Below are positions 25,586 through 34,471 of a DNA stretch of 64,000 nucleotides, in pieces. Both the position numbers and the translations under genes were made by a program. Origin of the DNA: Rhizobium sullae. GTDB taxonomy: Bacteria; Pseudomonadota; Alphaproteobacteria; Rhizobiales; Rhizobiaceae. The DNA is taken from positions 62,482 through 126,481 of the forward strand of contig NZ_FWER01000012.1 in the NCBI RefSeq assembly GCF_900169785.1. The letters are read 5' to 3'. Position 1 is the stretch's first letter; every line of letters begins with the position of its first letter. The notes below the pieces were generated by a model. It saw only the letters and a list, made by a program, of their open reading frames with translations, was not told the DNA's origin and searched no databases.

Positions 25586-26356
25586 ATGATGATGACAAGA
25601 CGTACTTTCTCAGCCGCCATCGTTGCCAGCGCTGCTGCCTCTCTTCTCTCAACCAGCAGCATGGCCGCACCCTCTGGTACGGTGAAGGCCCGCAACGTCG
25701 TCCTGGCGCATGGGTTGTTCGCCGATGGGTCGTGCTGGTCCGAGGTGATTACCCGACTGCAGGCGGCGGGGTTCAATGCGACGGCCGTGCAAAATCCGCT
25801 AACGACGCTGCCTGAAGCGGTATCCTCCGTTGAGCGCGTGCTGGCACGGCAGGATGGCCCGACGGTTTTGGTCGGGCATTCCTTCGCCGGAATGATAATA
25901 ACGGAAGCCGGGATGCATCCTAACGTATCGGCACTCGTTTATGTCGCGGCGCGGGCGCCGGATGCGGGCGAGGATTATACGGCATTGGCCAAGACATTTC
26001 CCCCGCCGCCGGCTTCCGCAGGCATTGTTTTCGATGGCGACGAAGGGCGCCTCAGCGAGGCGGCATTCCTGCATGATTTCGCGGGCGACCTACCGGAAGC
26101 AAAGGCGAAGGTGCTTTATGCAGTCCAGGCGCCATTCAACAAGGCTCTCCTTACAGGCAAGACCACACAGGCGACTTGGCGTTCGAAGCCAAGCTGGTAT
26201 GCCGTATCGACAGAAGATCGCACGATCAATCCAGAACTCGAACGCTTCATGGCCAAGCGCATGGGAGCCAAGACCATCGAACTGAAGGCCAGCCATCTTT
26301 CACTGATTTCCCATCCCGATGAGATCACCCAGCTGATCATCGAGGCGGCGGGATAA
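25586..26356 (+). CDS. Tat-exported alpha/beta hydrolase
   Basis: A 256-residue alpha/beta-hydrolase-fold protein. A twin-arginine signal (MTRRTFSAAIVASAAASLL) ends near residue 28. NVVLAHGLFADGSCW holds the oxyanion HG motif, the nucleophile elbow is VGHSFAGM with S99, and the catalytic His is in KASHLSLISHP near the C-terminus. The sequence type is that of small esterase-like proteins related to plant methylesterases. Three consecutive ATG codons begin at 25586, after GAAGGAAG. It is divergent from the GntR gene. The substrate is unknown. Confidence 0.87.
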   Translation: MMMTRRTFSAAIVASAAASLLSTSSMAAPSGTVKARNVVLAHGLFADGSCWSEVITRLQAAGFNATAVQNPLTTLPEAVSSVERVLARQDGPTVLVGHSFAGMIITEAGMHPNVSALVYVAARAPDAGEDYTALAKTFPPPPASAGIVFDGDEGRLSEAAFLHDFAGDLPEAKAKVLYAVQAPFNKALLTGKTTQATWRSKPSWYAVSTEDRTINPELERFMAKRMGAKTIELKASHLSLISHPDEITQLIIEAAG

Positions 26357-26380
26357 CATACATGACTTGCGGCGCGCCCC

Positions 26381-27106
26381 TCAATGCATGCCGAGAAACT
26401 GCTTGAGTTCGGCGGTCTTCGGATTTGCGAAGACGTTTTCCGGCCGGCCGATTTCGTGAACGCGGCCTTCGTGCATGAAGACGACCCGGCTGCAGACGTC
26501 GCGGGCGAACCGCATTTCGTGCGTCACCATCAGCAACGTCATCCCCTCGGCGGCAAGCTCGCGCACGACAGCCAGGACTTCGGCGACGAGTTCCGGATCG
26601 AGCGCGGAGGTGATCTCGTCGCAGAGCAGCGCGATCGGCTGCATCGCAAGCGCACGGGCGATCGCGACGCGCTGCTGCTGACCGCCGGAAAGCTCGTCGG
26701 GATAGGCGTCGAATTTGTGGCCTAGGCCGACCCGGTCGAGCATCTTGCGGGCGACCGCTGCGGCCTCCGCCTTCGGCGTCTTCTTGACGACGGACTGCGA
26801 CAGCATGACGTTGCCGCCGGCCGTCAGGTGCGGGAAAAGATTGAACTGCTGGAAGATCATGCCGACCTTCAGGCGCAGCGCCTTCAGGTGCAGTTCGTCG
26901 TCCAGAAGCTGGGCTCCGGCCACCGAGATCGAGCCTTGGGTGATGCTCTCAAGGCCGTTGATGCAGCGCAGCAGGGTCGATTTGCCCGAGCCGCTCTTGC
27001 CGATGATGGCGATGACTTCGCCCGGATCCACATCCAGGTTGATGCCCTTCAGCACCTCGTTCGTGCCGTAGCTCTTGCGGACTTCAGTGATTTCGATGAG
27101 CGACAT
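26381..27106 (-). CDS. Polar amino-acid-type ABC transporter ATP-binding protein
   Basis: A 241-residue ABC ATPase of the GlnQ/HisP type. Walker A is GKSGSGKST at residues 36-44, the Q-loop is IFQQFNLFPHLTA, the signature is LSGGQQQRVAIARAL, and Walker B is ALLCDEITSALDPE. It is the last gene of a minus-strand operon of regulator, binding protein and two permeases, and it overlaps the preceding permease gene by 23 bp. The Cys before the Walker B Asp (LLCDE) replaces the more usual Phe/Leu and is common in this subgroup. Confidence 0.92.
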   Translation of the reverse strand: MSLIEITEVRKSYGTNEVLKGINLDVDPGEVIAIIGKSGSGKSTLLRCINGLESITQGSISVAGAQLLDDELHLKALRLKVGMIFQQFNLFPHLTAGGNVMLSQSVVKKTPKAEAAAVARKMLDRVGLGHKFDAYPDELSGGQQQRVAIARALAMQPIALLCDEITSALDPELVAEVLAVVRELAAEGMTLLMVTHEMRFARDVCSRVVFMHEGRVHEIGRPENVFANPKTAELKQFLGMH

Positions 27107-27743
27107 TGAGCTTCCTTTCGAGGATCTGGCTGCTCTTCGACAGAGGCCAGCAGAGCGCGAAATAGATGAGTGCGACGAGCCCGTAGACGGTGAAGGGCTG
27201 GAAGGTGGCGTTGGTGACGACGGTGCCTGCCTTCGACAGCTCGACGAAGCCGATGATCGAGGTGAGCGCCGTTCCCTTGACGACCTGGACGGAGAAGCCG
27301 ACCGTCGGTGGCACGGCGACCCTCAGGGCCTGCGGCAGGATCACGTAGCGCATCTGCTGAAGCCGGCCCATGCCGAGGCTGGCGGAGGCCTCCCACTGGC
27401 CTTTTGCGACCGATTCGACGCAACCGCGCCAGATTTCGGCAAGGAAGGCGGCGGTCCAGAGGATCAGCGCCAGGCCGGCGGCAAGCCAGGCCGGGACATT
27501 GATACCGAACAGGCCGAGGCCGAAGAAGGCGATGAAGAGCTGCATCAGGAGCGGCGTGCCCTGGAAAAGCTCGATGTAGTATTTTGCAAGCGCCCGCAGC
27601 GATTTGCGCTTGCTGATGCGCAGGAGGAGCAGTCCGAGCCCGACCGCGCCGCCGCCGATGAAGGAAATGAGCGAGAGCAGAACTGTCCAGCGGGTGGCGA
27701 GCAGCAGGTTGCGCAGGATATCCCAGAGCGTGAACTCGATCAT
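27084..27743 (-). CDS. Amino-acid ABC transporter permease (His/Glu/Gln type)
   Basis: A 219-residue inner-membrane permease with about five membrane segments and the EAA loop (GRLQQMRYVILPQALRVAVPP). The segment YIELFQGTPLLMQLFIAFFGL is diagnostic of the HisM/GlnP family. The start overlaps the previous permease stop as ATGA (27740-27743). It is probably one half of a heteromeric channel with the upstream permease. Confidence 0.92.
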   Translation of the reverse strand: MIEFTLWDILRNLLLATRWTVLLSLISFIGGGAVGLGLLLLRISKRKSLRALAKYYIELFQGTPLLMQLFIAFFGLGLFGINVPAWLAAGLALILWTAAFLAEIWRGCVESVAKGQWEASASLGMGRLQQMRYVILPQALRVAVPPTVGFSVQVVKGTALTSIIGFVELSKAGTVVTNATFQPFTVYGLVALIYFALCWPLSKSSQILERKLNVAHRNH

Positions 27744-28411
27744 CGGGCAAGCCTCCTCGGGAAGATGAACCCACCGGCCACCGCCAGCACCTGCCTAAGC
27801 AGGATCGCCAGCGCCAGGTAGATGGCCGTCGAGACGATGTAGGCCTCGAAGGCGCGGAAGGTTCGCGACTGGATGAAGTTGGCGGCAAAGGTCAGGTCCT
27901 CGGCGGCGATCTGCGACACGACGGAGGAGCCGAGCATGACGATCACCACCTGCGAGGAGAGTGCCGGCCAGATGCGCTGCAGCGAGGGCACCAGAACGAC
28001 GTGGCGGAAGGTTTCGAACGGCGTCATGGCGAGACTGGCGCCCGCCTCGAACTGCCCCTTTGGCGTCGCCTGGATGCCGGCGCGGATGATTTCGCAGCTA
28101 TAGGCACCGAGATTGACGACCATGGCGAGATTGGCGGCCGTCAGCTCGGAAAGCTGCAGACCCAGCGACGGCAGGCCAAAGAAGATGAAAAAAAGCTGGA
28201 TCAGGAATGGCGTATTGCGGATAAGCTCGACGTAACCCGCGACCACAGGCTTCAGCCACGCCGGACCGAGCGCGCGCACCCAGGCACAGAAGGTGCCGAG
28301 CGAGATGCCGAGCACACCGCCGATCGCGACAAGCTCCAGGGTGATCACTATGCCCTTGACGACCTGCGGATAATACTGAAGCAGCCAACCGAATTCGAAA
28401 TGGTAGCTCAA
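27740..28411 (-). CDS. Amino-acid ABC transporter permease (His/Glu/Gln type)
   Basis: A 223-residue permease homologous to its neighbour: YVELIRNTPFLIQLFFIFFG, then MTPFETFRHVVLVPSLQRIW as the EAA loop. A TTG start at 28411 (LSYHFEFGWLLQYYPQ) is chosen because AGGGG lies 7 bases upstream and a hydrophobic N-terminus follows; the open frame to 28519 runs into the upstream hairpin and is Arg-rich, so it is unlikely to be translated. It is separated from the binding-protein gene by a stem-loop. Confidence 0.9.
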   Translation of the reverse strand: MSYHFEFGWLLQYYPQVVKGIVITLELVAIGGVLGISLGTFCAWVRALGPAWLKPVVAGYVELIRNTPFLIQLFFIFFGLPSLGLQLSELTAANLAMVVNLGAYSCEIIRAGIQATPKGQFEAGASLAMTPFETFRHVVLVPSLQRIWPALSSQVVIVMLGSSVVSQIAAEDLTFAANFIQSRTFRAFEAYIVSTAIYLALAILLRQVLAVAGGFIFPRRLAR

Positions 28412-28445
28412 AACACGTCCCCTCTTTGAATACCGACGGCGAGTA

Positions 28446-28469
28446 GTCACCCCGCGGCGGCGGGGTGAC
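28446..28469 (-). terminator. Intra-operon stem-loop after the binding-protein gene
   Basis: A perfect 9-bp stem (GTCACCCCG at 28446-28454, CGGGGTGAC at 28461-28469) with a 6-base GC loop, located between the substrate-binding-protein stop and the first permease start. No T run follows. Such hairpins commonly protect the upstream binding-protein mRNA and reduce permease expression, so partial attenuation is the likely role. Confidence 0.6.
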
Positions 28470-28485
28470 CATGCTGGACCGGCTT

Positions 28486-29271
28486 TTAGAGGTCTTTCGG
28501 GAGATCGGTGCCGAGCCACTTCTGGGCAATGGCGTTCAGCGAACCGTCGGTCTTGGCGGCGGCGATGATGCTGTTCACCTTTTCGAGAAGCGCAGGCTGT
28601 TCCTTGCTGAGGCCGATATAGCAGGGCGAGTTCTTAATGAGGAACTTCAGTTCGGGACGCTTCGGCGGGTTCTTGGCAAGGATGGCGGCGGCAACGACAT
28701 TGCCGGTCGCAACAGCCTCGACCTGGCCGGAGAGGAAGGCGGAGATCGTGCCGTTGTTGTCCTCGTAGCGCTTGATCGTGACATCGGCAGACGCAATCTT
28801 CGTCAGCTCGAGGTCTTCGACGGCGCCGCGGGTGACACCGACCGTCTTGCCGGCCAGATCTTCCACCTTGGCGACGGAAAGATCGCCTGGCGCGAATACG
28901 CCGTTGAAGAAGGGCGCATAGGCGGTCGAGAAATCGATCACCTTTTCGCGGTCCGGATTCTTGCCGAGGCTGGAAATAACCAGATCGACCTTGTTCGTCT
29001 GCAGGTATGGAATGCGGTTGGCACTTGTGACTGGCACTAGTTCGGTTTTGACGCCGAGCTTTTCGGCAATCAGATTGGCCATGTCGATGTCATAGCCCAT
29101 CGGCGCCATGTCAGTACCGACGCTGCCGAAAGGCGGGAAATCCTGCGGGACGGCGACACGCAGCGTACCGCGCGCGGTGATGTCGGCCAGCGCATCGGCG
29201 TGGGATGCGGAGCCGAAGCCGACGGCGGCGGCGAGCGTTGCTATTGCAAAGAATGTTCTTCTCGTCAGCAT
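28486..29271 (-). CDS. Amino-acid ABC transporter substrate-binding protein
   Basis: A 261-residue periplasmic binding protein of family 3 with a signal peptide (LTRRTFFAIATLAAAVGFG, cleaved near SHA). The lobe I block LRVAVPQDFPPFGSVGTDM and GYDIDMANLIAEKLGVKTEL is typical of polar amino-acid binders, as is the Arg/Asp-containing NKVDLVISSLGKNPDREKVI. ATG 29271 is preceded by AAGGAGAA at a spacing of 11, located in the end of the regulator gene 4 bp upstream. The ligand cannot be assigned. Confidence 0.92.
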   Translation of the reverse strand: MLTRRTFFAIATLAAAVGFGSASHADALADITARGTLRVAVPQDFPPFGSVGTDMAPMGYDIDMANLIAEKLGVKTELVPVTSANRIPYLQTNKVDLVISSLGKNPDREKVIDFSTAYAPFFNGVFAPGDLSVAKVEDLAGKTVGVTRGAVEDLELTKIASADVTIKRYEDNNGTISAFLSGQVEAVATGNVVAAAILAKNPPKRPELKFLIKNSPCYIGLSKEQPALLEKVNSIIAAAKTDGSLNAIAQKWLGTDLPKDL

Positions 29272-29275
29272 GTGT

Positions 29276-30022
29276 TCATTTCTCCTTTGAAGTTGCGGTT
29301 TTTCGTATGCCGGATGATTGGGAAGGCACGGTCCTGGGAGGGAGGGACAGGGAACTGCGCAGTTCCGAGAGAGGGTCCGGACGCGTCGTGAGGTCCAGGC
29401 CCGTTTCCACCTCGTCCAGATGTTCGACGGAGAGCTCGGCGGCCCTGACGAAATCGCTGGCTGCCATGGCCTCGAAGATGCGGCAGTGCCCCTCATGGGA
29501 TTGCACTGCATGAAATTCCGACTGATAGAGCATCGAAATGAGGATCGTGCGGGCAGTGAGATCGCGCAGGATGTCGACAAGGATCGGGTTGCCGCCGAGT
29601 TCGGCAATGCGGATGTGGAAATCGCCCATGAGGCAGGTGAGACGCTGGCGATCCCCAACGGCCATCGCAGCCTTTTCCTCGTCGAGATGCGCGGTGAGAA
29701 CCTTGCGGCCTTCGTCCGTCAGCGCCCGCATGCCGCGCAGCAGGCCGGATTCGATGGCGCGCCTCGCCTGGTAGACGGTCATCGCCTCCTCGGCGGACGG
29801 CTCGACGACGAACCAGCCCCGGCGCGGGCTTACAGTGACGATGCCGCGCGTTTCCAGCCGCATCATCGCCTCGCGCACGCGGGTTCGCGAAACGCCGAAC
29901 ACGGCTGCAAGCTGGTTCTCGCTCAGCCGCGTACCGGGTCTGATCCGGGCGGAAAGAATGCCCGAAATGATGGCCTCTTCGATGGTGTTCTGCGCGGTCT
30001 CAGCTGTATGGCTATCTTGCAT
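29276..30022 (-). CDS. GntR-family regulator, FCD subfamily (operon regulator)
   Basis: A 248-residue transcription factor heading the transporter operon. The winged helix reads GTRLSENQLAAVFGVSRTRV and REAMMRLETRGIVTVSPRRG. The FCD domain follows, with DFHIRIAELGGNPILVD and a His in QSHEGHCRIFEAMAASD. The stop lies 4 bp before the binding-protein ATG, so it is probably co-transcribed with the transporter it controls. A palindrome overlapping its own start codon suggests autoregulation. The last 35 residues are Ser/Pro-rich and lack the family fold. Confidence 0.9.
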   Translation of the reverse strand: MQDSHTAETAQNTIEEAIISGILSARIRPGTRLSENQLAAVFGVSRTRVREAMMRLETRGIVTVSPRRGWFVVEPSAEEAMTVYQARRAIESGLLRGMRALTDEGRKVLTAHLDEEKAAMAVGDRQRLTCLMGDFHIRIAELGGNPILVDILRDLTARTILISMLYQSEFHAVQSHEGHCRIFEAMAASDFVRAAELSVEHLDEVETGLDLTTRPDPLSELRSSLSLPPRTVPSQSSGIRKTATSKEK

Positions 30023-30028
30023 ACAAGA
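30015..30028. promoter_or_regulatory. GntR/FCD-like operator over the regulator start codon
   Basis: TCTTG-CATA-CAAGA is a 14-bp palindrome with perfect 5-bp arms. It resembles the TTGTATACAA-type operators of FCD regulators. It covers the ATG (30022-30020) of the GntR gene, so bound regulator would block transcription or translation of the whole transporter operon. Assigned by symmetry and position. Confidence 0.5.
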
Positions 30029-30191
30029 CGGGTAAGCAAGCGATATGCCAATTTCAGAAATGCTTCATCTACAAGGGTTTGCCTGCCCGCCGCGGAAGAA
30101 AGTGGCAGCAGTGATGACTATTTAAGCAGTTTTGTGCCCTGAATAATTTGGGAGCGCCGCTATCAACGGCAAAGCGTGAAAAGATAGGCGG

Positions 30192-30995
30192 CTAGCCGAT
30201 CTCCAGCAGGAGCGGCCGATGATCCGACACTTCCGGTTCCGCGACCACATCGAATCTCGCAACCGCAACGTCAGGCGTCACCAGCATGTAGTCCGCAAAG
30301 CGCCCGTCTTTCGCGTAGTGCGATGTCCTCGTATCCGTGAAGCCGCGGGAGGTGACGAGATCGGTGAGGCCGAGCCTGCCGAGCGCATCGAACATGACGC
30401 TTCCGGGTAGCACGTTGAAGTCGCCGCAGACGACGAGGCGCTCGCCCTTACGCCAGATCTGCCGGATCAAACTGACGAGTGCATCGGCCTGTCCCCGGCG
30501 CGCGGGCGTATCGCCCTTGCCGGCCATGTCACGCAGGCCATGCAGTTGGGCGATTGTCACCGGATGGCTGGCCTTATAGTCGAACAGGCGGATGGCATGG
30601 GCGTTGCGGGCGCGCGGATGCGGACCATAGCTGTCTGCAAAGAACTCGCCATGCACGAAATCCATGGCATGGCCGATGACCGCAACCGACCTGCGCACGA
30701 ACGTCGCCAGCCCAAACTCCGAAGGCACGCTGCTCCCGCCATCGAAGAGCTCGCCTTTCGCCGTCGGCGCGAAGAAGGCGTCATGCTCCGGAAGAACCGC
30801 CTTGATCTCCTCGAAGAGGTTGGCGCGCTGGGGCAGGATGTGGCTGCCGTCGCGATATTCCAGCCAGTCGCTTTTGACAGTGACGGAGCGGGTGATCTCC
30901 TGCAGGCAGAGCACGTCCGCCTCGATGGTTCCGAGATAGTCGATCAGCGGCTGATGCAGCTTGCCGCCCCAAGTATTGAGCGAAATGATGCGCAA
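30192..30995 (-). CDS. Endonuclease/exonuclease/phosphatase-family protein
   Basis: A 267-residue Mg-dependent phosphodiesterase fold protein. LRIISLNTWGGKLHQPLIDY gives the conserved Asn, DVLCLQEITRS the metal-binding Glu, VVCGDFNVLPGS the Asp-x-Asn, and VSDHRPLLLEIG the terminal Ser-Asp-His. The start is a TTG at 30995 behind GGGAGG; no ATG fits the family N-terminus. It lies 22 bp after rnhA on the same strand. Substrate could be nucleic acid or a phospholipid; unassigned. Confidence 0.88.
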   Translation of the reverse strand: MRIISLNTWGGKLHQPLIDYLGTIEADVLCLQEITRSVTVKSDWLEYRDGSHILPQRANLFEEIKAVLPEHDAFFAPTAKGELFDGGSSVPSEFGLATFVRRSVAVIGHAMDFVHGEFFADSYGPHPRARNAHAIRLFDYKASHPVTIAQLHGLRDMAGKGDTPARRGQADALVSLIRQIWRKGERLVVCGDFNVLPGSVMFDALGRLGLTDLVTSRGFTDTRTSHYAKDGRFADYMLVTPDVAVARFDVVAEPEVSDHRPLLLEIG

Positions 30996-31017
30996 TGTCG
31001 CCTCCCCGGATTTCGCC

Positions 31018-31458
31018 CTACCGTTTCTTGAAGGGCGCCATGGCCATGCGCGCCAGTTCGTCGGCACGCTCGTTTTCCAGATGGCCGGCATGGCCCTTGA
31101 TCCAGTGGAGCGTCACCTTGTGCTTGTTGCGCGCTTCCTCCAGCGCCTGCCACAGGTCGGCATTCTTCACCGGCTTCTTGTCCGCGGTCTTCCAGCCATT
31201 TTTCTTCCAGCCGAAAATCCACTTGGAAATACCGTCCTTGACGTAGGCGCTGTCTGTATAGAGATCGACCTCGCAGGGCGTCTTCAGCGCCGAAAGCGCC
31301 GAGATCGCGGCCATCAGCTCCATGCGGTTGTTGGTCGTTTCCGCCTCGCCGCCGGAAAGTTCCTTTTCGATGTCGCCGTAACGCAGGATCGCGCCCCATC
31401 CGCCGGGACCGGGATTGCCCGAGCAAGCGCCGTCGGTAAAAATTTCGACGTGCTTCAT
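31018..31458 (-). CDS. rnhA: Ribonuclease HI
   Basis: A 146-residue endonuclease that cleaves RNA in RNA:DNA hybrids. The catalytic carboxylates are D9 ([16 protein letters not shown]), the Glu in [10 protein letters not shown], the Asp in [11 protein letters not shown] and the late Asp in [11 protein letters not shown]. The basic protrusion [20 protein letters not shown] is present. The start overlaps the thrB stop as ATGA (31455-31458). Confidence 0.96.
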   Translation of the reverse strand: MKHVEIFTDGACSGNPGPGGWGAILRYGDIEKELSGGEAETTNNRMELMAAISALSALKTPCEVDLYTDSAYVKDGISKWIFGWKKNGWKTADKKPVKNADLWQALEEARNKHKVTLHWIKGHAGHLENERADELARMAMAPFKKR

Positions 31459-32420
31459 GCCGAAAGCCCGTATTCGGCCGCCGATGCGACTTGCCGGTGG
31501 AAGCGCAGCTTGCGCAGATATTCGAGCGGATCCTTCTTGGTGACCATCGCGCCCTCCGGCGTGGTCAGCCAGTCATAGAGGCGGGTCAGGAAGAAGCGAA
31601 GCGCGGAGCCGCGGGCGAGCACGGGAAGTGCTGCGAGCTCTGCAGCGCTGAGAGGGCGGATGCTCTGATAACCTTCCAGCATGGCAGTGCCCTTGGTGAT
31701 GTTATAGGCGCCGTCCTTTTCGAAGCACCAGGCGTTCAGGATGATCGAGACGTCGTAGGCGAGCAGATCGTTGCAGGCGAAATAGAAATCGATCAGGCCG
31801 GATAGTTCGTCGCCAAGGAAGAAGACGTTGTCAGGAAAGAGATCGGCATGAATGATGCCTGCCGGAAGATCCTTCGGCCAGTGGGCCGACAGGAAATCGA
31901 TCTCCCCGCGAATTTCGGCGGACAAGCCTTTTTCGACCTCGTCGGCGCGCGCCTCAGATTTGTCCCAGAGCAGCTTCCAACCCTCCAGCGACAGCGCGTT
32001 CGGCCGCTTCAGCTCGAAACTTTCGCCGGCAAGATGCATCTGTGCCAGAGCCTTGCCGACCTCGCGGCAATGTTTCGCATCGGGCTTTCTCAGCCACATG
32101 CCTTCGAGGAAGGATATCAGCGCCGCGGGACGATCCGAAAGCGTGCCGAGGAGCGCGCCGTCCCTGCGCGGCAGCGGCAGCGGGCAGGATACGCCGCGGG
32201 CGGCAAGATGCTGCATCAGGCCGAGGAAGAACGGTAGGTCGGATTTTTCGACACGCTTTTCATAAAGCGTCAGGATCAGCGGCTTTTTGGTGGTGTGCAG
32301 CAGGAAGTTGGAGTTCTCGACGCCTTCCGCGATCCCCTTGTAGGAAAGCAGAGTGCCGGCGTCATACTCCGTCAAAAACCACTTCAAATCATCTTCTGAA
32401 ATATCGGTATAGACGGCCAA
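31455..32420 (-). CDS. thrB: Homoserine kinase (ThrB, APH-fold)
   Basis: A 321-residue kinase phosphorylating homoserine for threonine synthesis. It is of the choline/aminoglycoside-kinase-like type found in alpha- and gammaproteobacteria, not the GHMP type. The N-terminus [16 protein letters not shown] and the [11 protein letters not shown] glycine loop are conserved. The catalytic loop is [13 protein letters not shown] and the metal loop is [10 protein letters not shown]. It is followed by rnhA with a 4-base overlap and lies 63 bp after ispH. Confidence 0.95.
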   Translation of the reverse strand: MAVYTDISEDDLKWFLTEYDAGTLLSYKGIAEGVENSNFLLHTTKKPLILTLYEKRVEKSDLPFFLGLMQHLAARGVSCPLPLPRRDGALLGTLSDRPAALISFLEGMWLRKPDAKHCREVGKALAQMHLAGESFELKRPNALSLEGWKLLWDKSEARADEVEKGLSAEIRGEIDFLSAHWPKDLPAGIIHADLFPDNVFFLGDELSGLIDFYFACNDLLAYDVSIILNAWCFEKDGAYNITKGTAMLEGYQSIRPLSAAELAALPVLARGSALRFFLTRLYDWLTTPEGAMVTKKDPLEYLRKLRFHRQVASAAEYGLSA

Positions 32421-32483
32421 GGCGGACTCTCACATTAAATTTTGTTCTACGGCGGTTTGGGCTCGGAGTATGCGGCACCCCCT

Positions 32484-33488
32484 CTAATCCCCGTTCACAA
32501 AGGCCATGTCGGCCGTCGTCAGCTCGATATTACGCAGTTCCCGGTTCACGAGGAAATGCTCGTTTTCCTGCACGGTCTCCGCAAGCTCGACCTTGGCACT
32601 AAAGCGCGACCGGAAGGCCTCGATGATCTCGTTGACGATCACTTCCGGTGCCGAAGCGCCAGCAGAAAGACCGAGCGTCGAAATCGGGCCGATCTCTTTC
32701 CAATTGAGTTCAGCAGCGCGCTGCACGAGGATCGATTTCTTTGCCCCTGACCTCAGCGCGACTTCGACGAGGCGCTTGGAGTTGGACGAATTTGGCGCGC
32801 CGACAATGATGAAGAGGTCGCAGCCGGGTGCGGCCTGCTTGACGACTTCCTGACGGTTGGTCGTGGCATAGCAGATCGAATCGGCCGCGGGTGCAGTCAG
32901 GTTCGGGAAACGCTGCTCCAGTCGCGCAATCACGCCGGCCGTGTCATCGACCGAGAGAGTCGTCTGGGTGACGTAGCCCAGATTGTCGGGATCGGCGGGC
33001 TGATACGCATCGGCATCTTCGACGGTTTCGATCAGCGAGACGGAACCTTCGGGAAGCTGGCCCATCGTGCCGATGACTTCCGGATGACCGGCATGGCCGA
33101 TCAGCACGACATGGCGTCCGAGACGGTTATGCCGCATCGCCTGCTTGTGGACCTTGGAAACCAGCGGACAGGTGGCATCGAGATAGAAAAGATTCCGCGC
33201 GTTCGCATCTTCCGGAACCGACTTCGGAACGCCGTGCGCAGAAAAGACGACCGGCTGGGCGCGGTGCTCTTCCGGGATCTCGTCGAGTTCCTCGACGAAG
33301 ACCGCACCCTTCGCTTCCAGTCCCTCGACGACGTAGCGGTTGTGCACGATCTCGTGGCGGACATAGACCGGCGCGCCGTAGGATTTCAGCGCCAGCACGA
33401 CGATCTGGATGGCGCGGTCGACGCCGGCGCAGAAGCCGCGCGGACCGCAAAGCCTGATCGTCAAAGGAGGTTTCGCTGCTATGTTCAT
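32484..33488 (-). CDS. ispH: 4-hydroxy-3-methylbut-2-enyl diphosphate reductase
   Basis: The last enzyme of the non-mevalonate isoprenoid pathway, making IPP and DMAPP from HMBPP. The three iron-sulfur cysteines are C20 ([13 protein letters not shown]), C107 ([11 protein letters not shown]) and C206 ([11 protein letters not shown]). The catalytic Glu is within the [20 protein letters not shown] to QPVVFSAHG region. At 334 residues it has normal length. It is preceded by a palindromic repeat and SURF1, and followed by thrB and rnhA on the same strand. Confidence 0.97.
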   Translation of the reverse strand: MNIAAKPPLTIRLCGPRGFCAGVDRAIQIVVLALKSYGAPVYVRHEIVHNRYVVEGLEAKGAVFVEELDEIPEEHRAQPVVFSAHGVPKSVPEDANARNLFYLDATCPLVSKVHKQAMRHNRLGRHVVLIGHAGHPEVIGTMGQLPEGSVSLIETVEDADAYQPADPDNLGYVTQTTLSVDDTAGVIARLEQRFPNLTAPAADSICYATTNRQEVVKQAAPGCDLFIIVGAPNSSNSKRLVEVALRSGAKKSILVQRAAELNWKEIGPISTLGLSAGASAPEVIVNEIIEAFRSRFSAKVELAETVQENEHFLVNRELRNIELTTADMAFVNGD

Positions 33489-33507
33489 GTCGCTCCTTTA
33501 AGGCTGC

Positions 33508-33623
33508 CCTCATTCCTGTGCTTGTCACAGGAATCCGGTGCGCCCAAGGCCTTGGGCGCGAAACACTCATTCACGGGCCAGACGCGCCGTGGCTGGATTC
33601 CTGTGACAAGCACAGGAATGAGG
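33508..33623. repeat. MITE-like palindromic repeat with nested palindrome
   Basis: Two perfectly complementary 29-base arms (33508-33536 and 33595-33623) start CCTCATTCCTGTGCTTGTC. The 58-base centre holds a perfect 20-bp palindrome, GCGCCCAAGGCCTTGGGCGC (33540-33559). The arms encode the recurrent SRKQ/VIPVTSTGM-like peptides seen in rhizobial intergenic repeats, and no gene is present. It separates the SURF1 and ispH genes and would fold into a very stable cruciform or RNA hairpin. Confidence 0.85.
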
Positions 33624-33718
33624 GAAAATTGAGCTTCGTGCAGCACCACGGAAGAGACAGTCCTACGTTTACGACTTGAGCGACCTCTAGCCCAAGTTAG
33701 AAAAGAATTGAAGCGATA

Positions 33719-34471
33719 CTATTGCGAAGTCCTGCCGCGGCCGCGGAACCACGAGATCACAACGATCACGACCAGCACCGCCGCCAGGCCATACCAAGTA
33801 AAGGCGTATTGCAGGTGGTTGTTCGGCAGGTCGACTTCGGTGACGCCGCCGATCGGCAGGCCGTTCGGGTTGGGCGTCGAATCGGCATCGACGAAGAACG
33901 GCACGACGCTCGCCTTGTCGAGGCCGGTGCTTGTCGCCATGACGTCGAGGTCCTTCCAGTAGAAGATGTTCTTGGCGACATCGTTTTCCGGCACCACCCA
34001 GGAAGGCTTTCCGGGCAGCTTGTTGCGCGCCAGGCCGGTGACGGTCTGCTCGCCGGTCAGTTGGCCCTGCATGCGTTTTTCTGGCTCCTTGTTTTCAAAA
34101 GGAACGAAGCCGCGGTTGACGAAGAGATAACGTGCGCCGGCAACCTCAAGCGGCGTGTAGACGTAATAGCCGGTCCGGCCGTGCCAGGTGGCGAAGAAAT
34201 GGCGCTCCTTGTCGTTCACATAGCGGCCGGTTGCCGTGACGGGGCGATATTCGATATCCGCGCCCGAGGCGAGCATCCGCTCGATATCGGCGAGCGGTAC
34301 CGGAGCCGATGCGCGGCGTTCCGCGATGTCGGCGATCAGGCTCTCCTTCCAATACAGGCGTTCCACCTGCCAGGTACCGAGCGAAATGAGGATGGCGAGC
34401 GCGATCAGCACGGCAATGCCGGTGAAGACCGGCAGGCTGCGGCGTGCGGCGGCGATCTCGATGTCAGTCAC
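33719..34471 (-). CDS. SURF1-family cytochrome oxidase assembly protein
   Basis: About 250 residues, with two membrane segments (IAVLIALAILISLGTWQVERL at the N-terminus and FTWYGLAAVLVVIVVISWF at the C-terminus) around a periplasmic domain. SURF1/Shy1 proteins assist heme a insertion into subunit I. The GTWQVERLYWKE and FVNRGFVPFENKE motifs are typical. I prefer the GTG start at 34471 because GAAGGA lies 10 bases upstream; ATG 34495 gives 8 more residues but has no ribosome site. Both overlap the DUF983 gene. Confidence 0.9.
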   Translation of the reverse strand: MTDIEIAAARRSLPVFTGIAVLIALAILISLGTWQVERLYWKESLIADIAERRASAPVPLADIERMLASGADIEYRPVTATGRYVNDKERHFFATWHGRTGYYVYTPLEVAGARYLFVNRGFVPFENKEPEKRMQGQLTGEQTVTGLARNKLPGKPSWVVPENDVAKNIFYWKDLDVMATSTGLDKASVVPFFVDADSTPNPNGLPIGGVTEVDLPNNHLQYAFTWYGLAAVLVVIVVISWFRGRGRTSQ

